Below are positions 1 to 8,842 of a stretch of DNA of 33,470 nucleotides, in pieces (positions within the stretch are counted from its first letter, which is position 1; the number at the start of each line of letters is the position of its first letter). A program made the translations under genes and the position numbers. The notes beneath the pieces were generated by a model that saw only the letters and a list, made by a program, of their open reading frames with translations, searched no databases and was not told the origin of the DNA. The DNA comes from Pseudomonadota bacterium. GTDB lineage: Bacteria; Pseudomonadota; Alphaproteobacteria; Acetobacterales; Acetobacteraceae. The stretch spans positions 1 to 33,470 of the forward strand of contig JAKAZY010000001.1 in assembly GCA_021826425.1 (NCBI GenBank). The letters are read 5' to 3'.

Positions 1-2
1 TA

Positions 3-545
3 TCTTACGTCGCGGAGCTTCGCGCCGGGCGCAATACGGGAACGGATATTGTCCAGGATGCGAACGACTACGCCGCTTTAGCGGGTTTGCAGGACAAGGC
101 GGACGGCCTCTGGATGGTTTCCGCCCTGGCCGGTCGCGCCTGGCGCGCGCCGCGTATCGGGCGGGGGTTTGCAGCACCGGTAATGGAGGCAAGGCTGGAC
201 TGGTCGCCAGACCGGTTGGATGAGCTGCGCCTCAACCTTGCCCGCGAAATCGACGACCCGGATCGGCTGAGTGCCACGCCCTACACGCTCACGGCAGCAA
301 AACTCACCTTCATCCGCTCGGGTCTGCATGATGTGACCATGACGGCCAGGGCTGGCGCTTCGAACGCCGCCTATCTCGATACCCCGTTGCGGGAAACATT
401 ATTCACCGCCAGCGTGGAGGTGAAATGGCAGATGAGCCCGGCGCTGGCGCTGAACGGGCGCTATCTGTTCAACGACAGGCAATCAAACCAGCTTGGCGCT
501 GCCAATGAACATGTCCTGACGCTGGGGTTGAGCTGGACGCCATGA
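3..545 (+). CDS. Outer-membrane beta-barrel protein of an exopolysaccharide cluster, 5' end missing
   Basis: The reading frame is open from base 3, so the gene starts upstream of the window and only about 180 C-terminal residues are seen. The protein has alternating polar/hydrophobic strands (for example around 'LRLNLAREI', 'VTMTARAG' and 'ASVEVKWQM') and ends in an aromatic-rich strand, 'VLTLGLSWTP', as outer-membrane barrels do. It resembles the barrel proteins encoded in alphaproteobacterial exopolysaccharide loci (family from memory). Its stop overlaps the start of the glycosyltransferase gene by 4 bases (ATGA), so the two are translated from one mRNA. A role in passing or anchoring polysaccharide at the outer membrane is inferred from context only. 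Confidence 0.6.
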   Translation, partial: SYVAELRAGRNTGTDIVQDANDYAALAGLQDKADGLWMVSALAGRAWRAPRIGRGFAAPVMEARLDWSPDRLDELRLNLAREIDDPDRLSATPYTLTAAKLTFIRSGLHDVTMTARAGASNAAYLDTPLRETLFTASVEVKWQMSPALALNGRYLFNDRQSNQLGAANEHVLTLGLSWTP

Positions 546-1279
546 ACCTGCTTGGCCTCTGTTTCAACGAACTGCCGCTGGAGCAGGCGCGTGACGTGAT
601 TCTAGCCCGCCCCATCAGCGCAGGGTTTGCCTATGTTGTTACCCCCAATGCTGATCATCTGGACCGGTTGCGCCGAGACCCCGGGCTGAGGCCGGTGTAT
701 GAAGCGGCGTTGATGCGGCTGTTCGATTCTCGGTTTCTTGCTCATTTCGCCCGGCTGCTGGGGCAAAAAGCGCCGCCCGTGGTAACCGGCGCTGACCTCA
801 TTGTTGCGCTACTGCCGCATCTTGCCGCAGACCGCGTCGCGGTGGTCGGTATGGAAGACCTCGCCTTCGCAGCACTCCGGCAGCGCTTCCCCCGCATCTG
901 CTTCCTCCGGCATAACCCGCCGATGGGGCTGTTCCACCACCCCGCTGCCTTTGCCGAGGCGGCGCAATTCGTCGCTTGCGCCAAAGTACGTCTCGTATTC
1001 TTCGCCCTTGGCTCGCCGGTGCAGGAGTTGCTGGCGTATGAGGTAATGCGGCAAGGCAAAGCGGTGGGACTTGGACTATGCATCGGCGCGGCATTGGAAT
1101 TTGCCGCCGGAACGCGGCCGCGCGCACCCGCCTGGATGCGACGCGCCGGGCTTGAATGGCTGCACCGCCTGGGTGCTGAGCCTCGTCGTCTTGGCCCCCG
1201 CTACCTGCTGCGCGCACCCCGCGTTTTGGTTTTATTGCTGGCGGAAGCCGTTGGTTTTCGGGCAAGATCAAACCAATAA
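542..1279 (+). CDS. WecG/TagA/CpsF-family glycosyltransferase
   Basis: 245 residues, about the usual length for this GT26 family, which adds N-acetylmannosamine or a related sugar to an undecaprenyl-linked acceptor at the inner membrane. Family landmarks are present: 'TPNADHL' at 34-40, 'VTGADL' at 81-86, 'GSPVQE' at 157-162, and the C-terminal block 181-220 with 'ALEFAAG', 'RAPAWM' and 'LEWLHRL'. The aspartate usually found in the 'DG' motif appears as D62 in 'FDSRFL', so the motif is slightly divergent. The start ATG overlaps the stop of the barrel gene, and the two form the end of an exopolysaccharide operon. The sugar and the acceptor cannot be read from the sequence. Confidence 0.85.
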   Translation: MNLLGLCFNELPLEQARDVILARPISAGFAYVVTPNADHLDRLRRDPGLRPVYEAALMRLFDSRFLAHFARLLGQKAPPVVTGADLIVALLPHLAADRVAVVGMEDLAFAALRQRFPRICFLRHNPPMGLFHHPAAFAEAAQFVACAKVRLVFFALGSPVQELLAYEVMRQGKAVGLGLCIGAALEFAAGTRPRAPAWMRRAGLEWLHRLGAEPRRLGPRYLLRAPRVLVLLLAEAVGFRARSNQ

Positions 1280-1316
1280 AACGTCAACTGCACTGCATCC
1301 AGTATGGAGACATGAT

Positions 1317-1601
1317 TTGGATTTTGTGACTCCTGAACGCCGCCGGGGCGGCGAAGAGTCCCTCTGGGCCGTTGTTGCGGTTATTGGCCGCGTCATCCGC
1401 ATCGCGGAAGTGTTTCCCAGCCGCGCTTTGGCGCTGAACGACCAGGCTTGGCGCGAAACCCAGGTCCGCGCCTATGCGACCTTCCTTGAAAGAACCGACC
1501 AGCCGGCCCCACGTTACATGATAAGGCCGATCCGCCGGACGGATCTGCCCCGGCGGTGGAAGCCCCTGCCGGCACTTGGATTTTTGCACGGGAATTGGTG
1601 A
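1317..1601 (+). CDS. Small unknown ORF coupled to fumC
   Basis: A 94-residue frame begins with TTG at 1317, preceded by GGAG at 1306-1309 at good Shine-Dalgarno spacing. It ends in a TGA at 1599-1601 that shares its last base with the fumC ATG. That stop/start overlap is what one expects for translational coupling, and fumC has little ribosome-binding site of its own. The product is basic and arginine-rich, with a hydrophobic patch at about 17-33 ('[15 protein letters not shown]') and a proline-rich end. I do not recognise a family. The alternative is that this is non-coding and the overlap is chance; overlapping frames on the other strand are equally open, as is common in GC-rich DNA. Confidence 0.35.
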   Translation: MDFVTPERRRGGEESLWAVVAVIGRVIRIAEVFPSRALALNDQAWRETQVRAYATFLERTDQPAPRYMIRPIRRTDLPRRWKPLPALGFLHGNW

Positions 1602-3004
1602 TGTCAGAACAACGGACCGAGCATGACGCGCTGGGTGATGTCGAAGTTCCGGCCAACCGGCTGTGGGGCGCGCAGACGCAACGCAGCCTCGAGAATTTCC
1701 ACATCGGGCGGGCGCGCTATGTGTGGGGCAGAGATGTGGTCCGAGGCTTTGGTGTTCTGAAGAAAGCCTGCGCGTTGGCCAATCAGGCGCTGGGGCAGCT
1801 CTCCGAGGAAAAGGCCCAGTTGATCGCCGCCGCTGCGCAGGAGGTGATCGACGGAAAATGGGACGATGAATTTCCCCTGGTGGTGTTCCAGACCGGCTCG
1901 GGCACCCAGAGCAACATGAATGCCAATGAGGTGATTTCCAACCGCGCCATCCAGATGGCGGGTGGGGTTGTTGGCAGCAAGCAGCCGGTCAACCCGAATG
2001 ACGATGTTAATCACAGCCAATCTTCCAACGATACCTTCCCCACGGTGATGCATATCGCGGCGGTGGAGGTGGCGGCGGGCCGGCTGCTGCCGGCGGTGCA
2101 GCGGCTGGCGGAGATATTCAAGGCCAAAAGCCTGGCCTATGGCGATGTGGTGATGACCGGGCGCACCCATTTGCAGGACGCCACCCCGGTTACGCTGGGG
2201 CAGGTGATCTCTGGCTGGCAAGTGCAGCTTGAACAGGCGGCGGCACTTATCAGATCGTCGCTAGAAGGGCTTTACGATCTAGCTATTGGTGGCACGGCGG
2301 TGGGCACCGGGCTGAACGCGCATTCGAATTTTGGCGCCACTGTTGCCGCTTTCGTCGCGGAGCAAACCTGCCATCCCTTCGTTTCCGCGCCCAATAAATT
2401 TGCGGCCTTATCGGCGCATGATGCGTTGGTTTCGGCCTCCGGCGCCTTGCGGGTGCTAGCCGGGGCGGCCATGAAAATCGCTAATGATGTGCGCTGGTAT
2501 GCCTCTGGGCCGCGCACCGGCATCGGCGAGCTATTAATCCCCGAAAACGAGCCTGGCTCTTCGATCATGCCCGGCAAGATCAACCCCACCCAGTGCGAGG
2601 CTCTGACCATGGTGGCCGTACAGGTATTCGGCAACGACCACGCGGTAGCCTTTGGCGGCTCCCAGGGCAATTTCCAGCTCAACGTATTCAAACCCGTGAT
2701 GCTGAGTAATTATCTGGATTCAGCCCATATCCTGGCCGACGCGCTGGACAGTTTCCGCATCCATTGCGCCACAGGCATCGAGCCGGCCTTGGGCAGGATA
2801 GAGGAAAATCTGGCGCGCAACCTGATGCTCGTCACGGCACTGAACCCGCATATCGGCTATTCCAAATCGGCGGAGATCGCCCTGAAGGCGCATCGCGAGG
2901 GGCTGACCCTGCGCGAGGCCGCCTTGGCCAGCGGGGCGCTGACGGAAGCGCAATTTGACGCATGGGTTGACCCCAGGGAGATGACGGCGCCGCTGGTGGT
3001 ATAG
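1601..3004 (+). CDS. fumC: Class II fumarase
   Basis: Fumarate hydratase of the TCA cycle, converting fumarate to L-malate without an iron-sulfur cluster. It has 467 residues, normal for the family. Visible motifs are the substrate segment '[10 protein letters not shown]' (98-107), 'SSNDTFP' (141-147), the catalytic-base region '[10 protein letters not shown]' with H190, and the fumarase/aspartase signature '[10 protein letters not shown]' (319-328), whose S320 lies on the mobile loop. The ATG at 1601 is chosen over an in-frame start 15 codons upstream because the family N-terminus ('[12 protein letters not shown]') begins there. It is probably translated together with the small ORF upstream. 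Class II fumarases keep working under oxidative stress because they lack a labile cluster. Confidence 0.95.
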   Translation: MSEQRTEHDALGDVEVPANRLWGAQTQRSLENFHIGRARYVWGRDVVRGFGVLKKACALANQALGQLSEEKAQLIAAAAQEVIDGKWDDEFPLVVFQTGSGTQSNMNANEVISNRAIQMAGGVVGSKQPVNPNDDVNHSQSSNDTFPTVMHIAAVEVAAGRLLPAVQRLAEIFKAKSLAYGDVVMTGRTHLQDATPVTLGQVISGWQVQLEQAAALIRSSLEGLYDLAIGGTAVGTGLNAHSNFGATVAAFVAEQTCHPFVSAPNKFAALSAHDALVSASGALRVLAGAAMKIANDVRWYASGPRTGIGELLIPENEPGSSIMPGKINPTQCEALTMVAVQVFGNDHAVAFGGSQGNFQLNVFKPVMLSNYLDSAHILADALDSFRIHCATGIEPALGRIEENLARNLMLVTALNPHIGYSKSAEIALKAHREGLTLREAALASGALTEAQFDAWVDPREMTAPLVV

Positions 3005-3005
3005 C

Positions 3006-3032
3006 GCCGGGCAAGAAATGCAGTCTTGCGGC
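3006..3032 (+). terminator. Weak hairpin after fumC
   Basis: A six-base stem, GCAAGA at 3011-3016 with TCTTGC at 3024-3029, lies just after the fumC stop. It can be lengthened by GCC/GGC across a two-base bulge. No T-run follows, so it may only attenuate or protect the 3' end. Confidence 0.3.
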
Positions 3033-3126
3033 TAGCAATTATTCTCAAAGACGCGCCACCGGCTTTGCCGCCGAGCTTTCGATTGTGTTAAGCTTTCTGA
3101 CTACAGGAAGCCGAGGAAGATTGCAT

Positions 3127-3933
3127 ATGGATGGCGGTGCCGATTCTCGCCGGATCGTTATTTACCAGCCGGAGGACTTCGCGCCGATGCGCGCGGCGGG
3201 ACGCTTGGCGGCCGAAACGCTGGATATGATCACAGAGCACGTCAAACCCGGTGTCACCACCGATCTGTTGAACGATCTCTGCCATGATTTCATCACAGCC
3301 CATGGTGCCACGCCATCACCGCTGAATTATCGGGGGTTTCCGAAATCCATCTGTACCTCAATCAACCATGTCGTCTGCCACGGCATTCCAGGCGAGAGGA
3401 AGCTGCTGGACGGCGACATCCTGAATATCGATGTAACTGTTACGTTAAATGGGTGGTTCGGCGATTCCAGCCGCATGTATGTGGCGGGCAATGCCAATAC
3501 CCGCGCCCGACGGTTGATCGAAGTGACTTACGAGGCGTTGATGCGCGGCATTGAGGCGGTGAAGCCCGGCGCCACCTTCGGAGATATCGGGTTTGCAATA
3601 CAACAATATGTCGAGGCGCAACGCTTCACCGTGGTGCGGGATTTTTGCGGGCATGGCATCGGGCAGCGATTTCACGAGCCACCCAATGTGCTGCACTTTG
3701 GCCGGCGTGGGGAGGGGGCGATGCTGAAACCTGGCATGTTCTTCACCATCGAGCCGATGGTGAATGCCGGAAAACCGGATGTAAAAATCCTGGATGATGG
3801 TTGGACGGCGGTAACCCGTGACCGTTCCCTCTCTGCCCAGTTCGAGCATATGATCGGGGTGACGGAGACCGGCGTTGAGATCTTTACCATCTCGCCCAAG
3901 GGATACGCCCAGCCGCCATACGCACAAGCATAA
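3127..3933 (+). CDS. map: Type I methionine aminopeptidase
   Basis: Removes the initiator methionine from new proteins in the cytoplasm. The product has 268 residues. All five metal ligands of the pita-bread fold are visible: D102 in 'NIDVT', D113 in 'GDSSRM', H176 in 'GHGIGQ', E209 in 'TIEPM' and E240 in 'FEHMIGV'. H85 in 'CHGIPG' is the substrate-side histidine. The ATG at 3127 is preferred over a GTG at 3085 because a good Shine-Dalgarno, GAGGAAG, lies about 8 bases before it and the family N-terminus fits. The gene is monocistronic, and its stop abuts the terminator of the convergent hpf gene. Confidence 0.93.
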   Translation: MDGGADSRRIVIYQPEDFAPMRAAGRLAAETLDMITEHVKPGVTTDLLNDLCHDFITAHGATPSPLNYRGFPKSICTSINHVVCHGIPGERKLLDGDILNIDVTVTLNGWFGDSSRMYVAGNANTRARRLIEVTYEALMRGIEAVKPGATFGDIGFAIQQYVEAQRFTVVRDFCGHGIGQRFHEPPNVLHFGRRGEGAMLKPGMFFTIEPMVNAGKPDVKILDDGWTAVTRDRSLSAQFEHMIGVTETGVEIFTISPKGYAQPPYAQA

Positions 3934-3971
3934 AAAACAGTGTGGCTGCGCCTGTCGGGGCTCAGCCACAC
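3932..3971 (-). terminator. Rho-independent terminator of hpf
   Basis: On the minus strand a perfect 9-bp stem (3963-3971 with 3940-3948, arm sequence GTGTGGCTG) is followed within two bases by six Ts (complement of the A-run at 3933-3938). It lies 9 bases after the hpf stop and overlaps the map stop codon. There is no T-run on the plus strand, so it acts for the leftward transcript. Confidence 0.85.
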
Positions 3972-3979
3972 CATACCGA

Positions 3980-4585
3980 TCAAGCTTTGGGGTCGATCCA
4001 GCCGACATGCCCGTCGGCCCTACGGTAGATCACGTTCAAGCTGCCAGTCTTGGAATTACGAAACATCATCAAGGGCTGGAAAGCCAAGTCCATTTTCATA
4101 ACCGCGTCACGCACGCTCAGCGTCTCGATCATAGTCGTATCTTCTGCGATGATGGTGGCGTGCAACTCATAAGACAACGTCTCCGTGCCGTTCGCATGGT
4201 CAGTTGTGGCGACGCGTTCCTCATCATCCTCATCTTCTGGCGCCAGCACATAGGCACTGGCCATCTCTGGTTTGATCTTGTTCAGGTCGCGCTGATGCGC
4301 GGAAACGCGTCGACGGTAGCGACGCAGGCGCTTGGCGATATGTTCCGCGGCATCTTCGAATGCCGCACGGGCATCCGCCGCCTCGCCTTCACCGCGCACG
4401 GTTATGCCGCGTCCGGCGTGTAGATTGATGTCGCAGGTGAAAAAGCTACGCGCACGGCTGAAGGTGACCTGCGCTTCAAGGGCGTGATCGAAGTATTTCG
4501 CCGTGATTGTGCCGAGTTGCTTATCCACATGAACGCGCAAAGCGTCGGACAGATCGACTTGTTTACCTGAGACCGTTAGTTGCAT
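3980..4585 (-). CDS. hpf: Long-form ribosome hibernation promoting factor
   Basis: 201 residues. An N-terminal HPF/RaiA beta-alpha domain (about 1-105, 'MQLTVSGKQVDLSDALRVHV...') binds the 30S decoding region. An acidic linker (about 128-140, 'EDEDDEE') leads to a C-terminal dimerisation domain (about 142-198, ending 'NVIYRRADGHVGWIDP'). This two-domain form makes 100S ribosome dimers in starved cells, a family property. The Shine-Dalgarno GGGAGAAG sits just before the ATG. It follows rpoN by 63 bases, the usual alphaproteobacterial order. The ptsN gene that often comes next is absent here. Confidence 0.92.
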   Translation of the reverse strand: MQLTVSGKQVDLSDALRVHVDKQLGTITAKYFDHALEAQVTFSRARSFFTCDINLHAGRGITVRGEGEAADARAAFEDAAEHIAKRLRRYRRRVSAHQRDLNKIKPEMASAYVLAPEDEDDEERVATTDHANGTETLSYELHATIIAEDTTMIETLSVRDAVMKMDLAFQPLMMFRNSKTGSLNVIYRRADGHVGWIDPKA

Positions 4586-4648
4586 GGTCTTCTCCCGAAC
4601 AAACCGGCTCGTAATATTTGCTTCGCAAGGGTGGTTCTTTAGTCCTTG

Positions 4649-6142
4649 CTAAGCGGGCATTTTCTCCCGCCTGCGCTGCGCCGAGCCGGGGATACGCAGC
4701 GCTTCACGGTATTTGGCCACGGTCCGCCGTGCTATGTCTATGCCTTCTTTCTGTAAAATGGCCGCTACGGCGTCATCCGACAAAATATTTTTTAGATTCT
4801 CCGCGCCGATGATCTGCGCGACCCGATGACGGACGGTTTCGGCCGAATGCGTCTCACCATTCGCCCCCGTCAGGGCCGTAGTGAAGAAGAATTTCAACTC
4901 GAAAATACCGCGCGGCGTGGCGATGGATTTGTTGGAGGTCACACGGCTGACAGTGCTCTCATGCAGCTCAACCTCAGTGGCGATATCGCGCAGAGTGAGC
5001 GGCCGCAGATGCGATATGCCGTGTCGAAAAAACCCGTCCTGCCGGCGAACGATCTCCGCGCATACCCGCAGAATCGTCTGCGCGCGGGATTCCAGCGCCT
5101 TCACCAGCCAGTTCGCACCCTGCAACTGTTCGGAGAGAAAGCTCTTCGTCTCCTTATCGGCTGAGGCTACCATTCGTGCGTGAAACCCGCGCCTAATGAG
5201 CAGGCGCGGCATGGTCTCTGGGTTGATCTCCAGCATCCAATCCGGCGCGCCATCCTCCGCCGACGGGGTAGGGCGCATCAGCACGTCCGGAATCAACGGG
5301 CGCAGCGGCTCGGAGTCGAATTTAGCCGCCGGTTTGGGGTCCAACCGCTTCAGCTCGGCGATCATATCGGTCATATCCGCTGAATCCACGCCGCAAATAT
5401 CAAGCAGAGCCGGCATCTCGCGCCGGGCCAGCAGCTCTAAATTATCCAGCAGCGCCTGCATTGCCGGGTCCAGCCGGTTCTGTTCCGCCAATTGCACGGT
5501 CAGGCACTCCGCCAGATTGGTAGCAAATACACCCACCGGATCGAACCGCATCATGACAGCGCGTACGGCCTCGAACCTGGAAAGCTCTATGTTAAGGGCA
5601 GCCGCCATCTGTTCCGGGGTTTCGCCCAACCGTCCAGTCGGCTCCAGTACCGCAATCATCGCCTGGGCGACCAGCAAATCGTCTTGGGTCGAAAAAGCGA
5701 GGCGCGCCTGCTGCTCCAGATGCTCACGCAGGCAAGGCCGTTCAGCCTCCAGCGCGTCCCAGGGGTTCCAATCCTCCCCCTCGCCGGAAAGTCCGGCGGC
5801 GCCGTATCCATCCGCGCCGGTTCCTGCGTCATACACATTGCTGACATCCAAATCGAGCGCGGTTGTGGCTGAGTCGGGCAGCATCCCCGATGCGGCGAGG
5901 CTGGCCGGATCGTCCGGAACGACGATCTCCAGCTCCCCTCGCGCCTCGATGGCGACTGCCATTTCACCCCCATTATCATGCTCAAGGAGCGGATTTTTAA
6001 GCAATTCGTCTTCGATGAATGCACTGGCTTCGAGGTTGGAAAATTGGAGCAATTGGATCGCTTGGCGCAACTGCGGAGTCATCACCAGGGACTGAGACTG
6101 GCGTAGATCCAAGCGAGGCGCATAGGATGCAGCAAAAACCAT
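4649..6142 (-). CDS. rpoN: RNA polymerase sigma-54 factor
   Basis: 497 residues. Sigma-54 directs RNA polymerase to -24/-12 promoters and needs an AAA+ activator. Region I, the glutamine/leucine-rich activator-interacting segment, is at about 12-50 ('QSLVMTPQLRQAIQLLQ'). The acidic region II follows, then the core-binding domain, the helix-turn-helix ('LHESTVSRVTSNK') and the RpoN box 'ARRTVAKYRE' at 471-480 that reads the -24 element. It lies between lptB and hpf. No Shine-Dalgarno is seen before the ATG; a -10-like box ends only 6 bases upstream (see separate entry). Confidence 0.95.
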   Translation of the reverse strand: MVFAASYAPRLDLRQSQSLVMTPQLRQAIQLLQFSNLEASAFIEDELLKNPLLEHDNGGEMAVAIEARGELEIVVPDDPASLAASGMLPDSATTALDLDVSNVYDAGTGADGYGAAGLSGEGEDWNPWDALEAERPCLREHLEQQARLAFSTQDDLLVAQAMIAVLEPTGRLGETPEQMAAALNIELSRFEAVRAVMMRFDPVGVFATNLAECLTVQLAEQNRLDPAMQALLDNLELLARREMPALLDICGVDSADMTDMIAELKRLDPKPAAKFDSEPLRPLIPDVLMRPTPSAEDGAPDWMLEINPETMPRLLIRRGFHARMVASADKETKSFLSEQLQGANWLVKALESRAQTILRVCAEIVRRQDGFFRHGISHLRPLTLRDIATEVELHESTVSRVTSNKSIATPRGIFELKFFFTTALTGANGETHSAETVRHRVAQIIGAENLKNILSDDAVAAILQKEGIDIARRTVAKYREALRIPGSAQRRREKMPA

Positions 6143-6148
6143 GCCAAA

Positions 6149-6177
6149 AGTCTAGCGCGTCTCTAAATCTCATCCAA
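6149..6177 (-). promoter_or_regulatory. Candidate promoter of rpoN, possibly giving a leaderless mRNA
   Basis: Read on the minus strand, TTGGAT (6172-6177), 17 bases and TAGACT (6149-6154) match sigma-70-type boxes moderately well. The -10 box ends 6 bases before the rpoN ATG, which would place transcription start at or next to the A of ATG. The six intervening bases contain no ribosome-binding site. Confidence 0.4.
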
Positions 6178-6257
6178 GGGTGTTGGTGCGAAAAATGCGT
6201 AACTACAAAAAATACATCATCGCATGCCGCAGGTCATGCGGTTGTGGTCACGCTAGA

Positions 6258-7037
6258 TCAGAGGCTGAATTTTTCGCCCAGATACACCCGGCGCACGTCC
6301 TCATGTGCCACAATCTCCTCCGGATTGCCTTCCATCAGCACCTGGCCATCATAAAGGATATAGGCGCGGTCGATAATCTCCAATGTCTCGCGGACGTTAT
6401 GGTCAGTAATCAGCACGCCCAGACCGCGATGCTTCAGATGCGAAACAAGATCACGAATTTCGCCAACTGCGATGGGGTCTATGCCCGCCAGCGGTTCATC
6501 GAGCAGAATGTAGTTCGGACCTGTCGCCAAAGCCCGCGCAATTTCCACGCGCCGGCGTTCACCGCCAGACAAGGCAAGGGCCGGGGTGCGGCGCAAATGC
6601 GAAATGCCGAACTCGGCAAGCAGTTCGGTTAGCACCGCTTCGCGCCGGCCGGCGTCAGGTTCCACCATGTCGAGTGCCGCCATGATGTTTTGTTCCACAT
6701 TCAGCCCCCGGAACACGCTGGCTTCCTGAGGCAGATAGCCAATACCCAGCCGTGCGCGACGATACATGGGAAGGTTGGAGATTTCTACGCCGTCCAGTGC
6801 GATGGTGCCTGAATCTGGGCCGATCAACCCGACGATCATGTAGAAGGTTGTTGTCTTGCCAGCACCGTTAGGCCCCAGCAGTCCCACGGCCTCCCCGCGC
6901 CTTACAGAAAGCGAGACGTTTCGTACCACAGGGCGTTTCTTGAACCGCTTGCCCAGCCCGTTGACCACCAGTCCGGCATCACCGTGCGGCCCCGAGGCGA
7001 GGTTTTTCTGTTCTCTGCTTGTACTGGAGATCGTCAT
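6258..7037 (-). CDS. lptB: LPS export ABC transporter ATPase LptB
   Basis: 259 residues; the cytoplasmic ATPase that powers extraction of lipopolysaccharide from the inner membrane through LptF/LptG. Walker A 'GPNGAGKTT' is at about 55-63, the Q-loop at 'YLPQEASVF', the signature '[15 protein letters not shown]' at 156-170, Walker B 'YILLDEP' at 176-182 and the H-loop histidine in 'ITDHNV'. The '[21 protein letters not shown]' region is typical of LptB. The ATG overlaps the lptA stop by 4 bases. The first 20 or so residues are a variable extension. Confidence 0.95.
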   Translation of the reverse strand: MTISSTSREQKNLASGPHGDAGLVVNGLGKRFKKRPVVRNVSLSVRRGEAVGLLGPNGAGKTTTFYMIVGLIGPDSGTIALDGVEISNLPMYRRARLGIGYLPQEASVFRGLNVEQNIMAALDMVEPDAGRREAVLTELLAEFGISHLRRTPALALSGGERRRVEIARALATGPNYILLDEPLAGIDPIAVGEIRDLVSHLKHRGLGVLITDHNVRETLEIIDRAYILYDGQVLMEGNPEEIVAHEDVRRVYLGEKFSL

Positions 7038-7957
7038 TTCGCTTTCCCTGATCCCGGCAGGATTATGCCGGAAACCTGGCCACCCGGGGCGGCCAGCAGT
7101 GTGGCGACGCCGGTTTTCATGTTCACCAGCGCATCTGAGCCGGCAAGTTCGTTTTGCCCATGGATAATATGTACATTCCCACCTAGTCGGGCCTGGCCGG
7201 TGGGCGGCAGATACACACCGCGGTCCCCGGTCGCGGTATCAGTCGCGGTTTTGATGACGACATGGCCAACCGCCTCTACCCGTTTAAGGCTTCCGCCCTG
7301 GCTCAGCGTATCCGCATTTTGCGCCATGGCCTGAGTCTGGTTGGAGTCGTTCGCCGGGTTCTCAAAATAGCCAGTGATGACATCCGCAGCGATGGAACGC
7401 CCGTCACTCGCCAAAATCAGCGCATTGCCACGGGCGATGGCCTTATGTTCGGCCGCATAGTACTCAATAGAATCACGGGCGGTCACAACGTCCTGCCTCG
7501 TGGTCAGTTTCAAGTTTTTTCCGGTTAAAATCAGTACCTGCTGCCCGACCGAATAAACCGCTCGGTCTCCCCACGCATTATCGGTCGTGCTGTAAACATG
7601 CACATGGCCAATCGCATCCAGTTCCGTAAGCTGGGAGCTGCCCTGGTCCAGCGGGCTCGCGTTACCGGTGCCAGCTGATGTGTCCGGCTTAGACGAGGCT
7701 GGCTGGCTGCCGCTGAGGGTTTTTTTTATGTAATGTGCCACAAGCTCATCGGCGGTTACGGTTACATCGCCTCGCACGGCCTTGGCATTGCCGTTAGCAG
7801 TTACGGTCTGCGCGTCCTGCGACCACGTGATGCCCTGGGATGCGGTGATCTGGATTGGCACCGGCGCAGCGCCTGGCGGGCCGCTCAGGTTCAAATCCTG
7901 CGCGAAGGCAGGGGAGGCGGCGCAGGCCATGATCGGCAGAAGATAGAAACGCTTCAT
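7034..7957 (-). CDS. lptA: LptA/OstA-type periplasmic LPS transport protein
   Basis: 307 residues with a signal peptide (about 1-19, cleavage after 'SPAFA'). The mature protein has OstA beta-jellyroll repeats ('[20 protein letters not shown]', '[17 protein letters not shown]', '[26 protein letters not shown]'). It is longer than enterobacterial LptA (about 185 residues); the extra length includes a low-complexity insert (about 80-105) and a second jellyroll stretch. In the family it forms the periplasmic bridge carrying LPS from LptC to LptD. It overlaps lptC upstream and lptB downstream by 4 bases each, so all three are translationally coupled. Confidence 0.9.
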   Translation of the reverse strand: MKRFYLLPIMACAASPAFAQDLNLSGPPGAAPVPIQITASQGITWSQDAQTVTANGNAKAVRGDVTVTADELVAHYIKKTLSGSQPASSKPDTSAGTGNASPLDQGSSQLTELDAIGHVHVYSTTDNAWGDRAVYSVGQQVLILTGKNLKLTTRQDVVTARDSIEYYAAEHKAIARGNALILASDGRSIAADVITGYFENPANDSNQTQAMAQNADTLSQGGSLKRVEAVGHVVIKTATDTATGDRGVYLPPTGQARLGGNVHIIHGQNELAGSDALVNMKTGVATLLAAPGGQVSGIILPGSGKAK

Positions 7958-8613
7958 TGAGCCTGGGAAATTGTCAGCGCGGCCGGGCCGTGGAAGATGA
8001 TTACAGTACCCTTCCCGGAGAGAGTAAAACCGTTCTGTGCGTTGAGGGTGCCGAACGGGCCCGTCACCTGCACGGGATTTGTGCTGGAGGCGCCAACCTG
8101 ACGAAGGTCGATGGCGCTGCTCTGCGTCGTCATAACGGTGCCGTCATTGCGATAGAGGGTCACGCCGCCAGTGAGGTCGAGCGTGTCACTCTTTTGGTGA
8201 TAAGTGCCCGTCGCCGATTTCAGCATCACCCAGGCACCGGATTTGAGCGTGATATCGCCCGCCGGTGCCGTGAGGGCCAGGTTGTCCCGCCCCCTTTGCA
8301 CGGCGCTCGCGGCTGTCAGCGTGTAAGGTTGCCCCTGCTGGTCGCGACCATGATAGGTTGCGCCCTGCATGCGCGAGGCGGTGTTGCCGGTCGATGGCGA
8401 GACGTGATAGGTAACGCGGTTCGAATCAGGGCCGGATTGCCAGGATGGCGCCAAAGCCAGCGCGGCAAGAAGTAGCAGCGCCGCTGCTGGCAAGGCACGC
8501 TTCAACAGGGTGATGCGCAAGCTCCGCCTGGCCAGGGTCGTTGTTGCCTGTTGCCGCTGGTGGCGGATTTCGTCCAGAACTGAGTGCCGTGAAACATTGC
8601 GGATGTGATTCAT
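7954..8613 (-). CDS. lptC: LptC-type LPS export protein
   Basis: 219 residues: a short basic cytoplasmic N-terminus, one membrane anchor at about 37-56 ('ALPAAALLLLAALALA') and a periplasmic LptC/jellyroll domain to the end. In the family this protein takes LPS from LptB2FG and hands it to LptA. Sequence conservation is low, as usual for LptC, but the position directly before lptA-lptB with coupled ends makes the call firm. No convincing Shine-Dalgarno precedes the ATG. Confidence 0.85.
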   Translation of the reverse strand: MNHIRNVSRHSVLDEIRHQRQQATTTLARRSLRITLLKRALPAAALLLLAALALAPSWQSGPDSNRVTYHVSPSTGNTASRMQGATYHGRDQQGQPYTLTAASAVQRGRDNLALTAPAGDITLKSGAWVMLKSATGTYHQKSDTLDLTGGVTLYRNDGTVMTTQSSAIDLRQVGASSTNPVQVTGPFGTLNAQNGFTLSGKGTVIIFHGPAALTISQAQ

Positions 8614-8842
8614 GCGTACACCACACCCGGGATGATTAGGATTGGTGAAGCGGTAAACATGACAGCCTCATGCGCTGGAATTAAGGCGTTAGCAGGGCAG
8701 GGCGGGATCCACCCACGCTCCGTGGAAGAATCCGTTGCTGCCTGCGCGCTAGGCTGTCGGTCAACGCGAATCATTTGCTACGGTATGACTACCCCGGCCG
8801 CGCCGGTCAACACGATATGCGCAACCCTGTGTAACGGTTGGC
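8614..8842. other. Non-coding gap between the exonuclease gene and lptC
   Basis: No supported gene here. Two copies of an 11-base motif, differing at one base, CGYGTTGACCG on the minus strand (8804-8814 and 8758-8768), lie 46 bases apart. Each contains TTGACC, a good -35-like box. The upstream copy is followed 17 bases later by CATACC (8782-8787). They may be two lptC promoters or a repeated operator. Confidence 0.3.

Noticed and set aside
5196-6095. 299-residue serine/arginine-rich frame on the plus strand
   Set aside because: Antisense to rpoN; the composition is that of a shadow frame.
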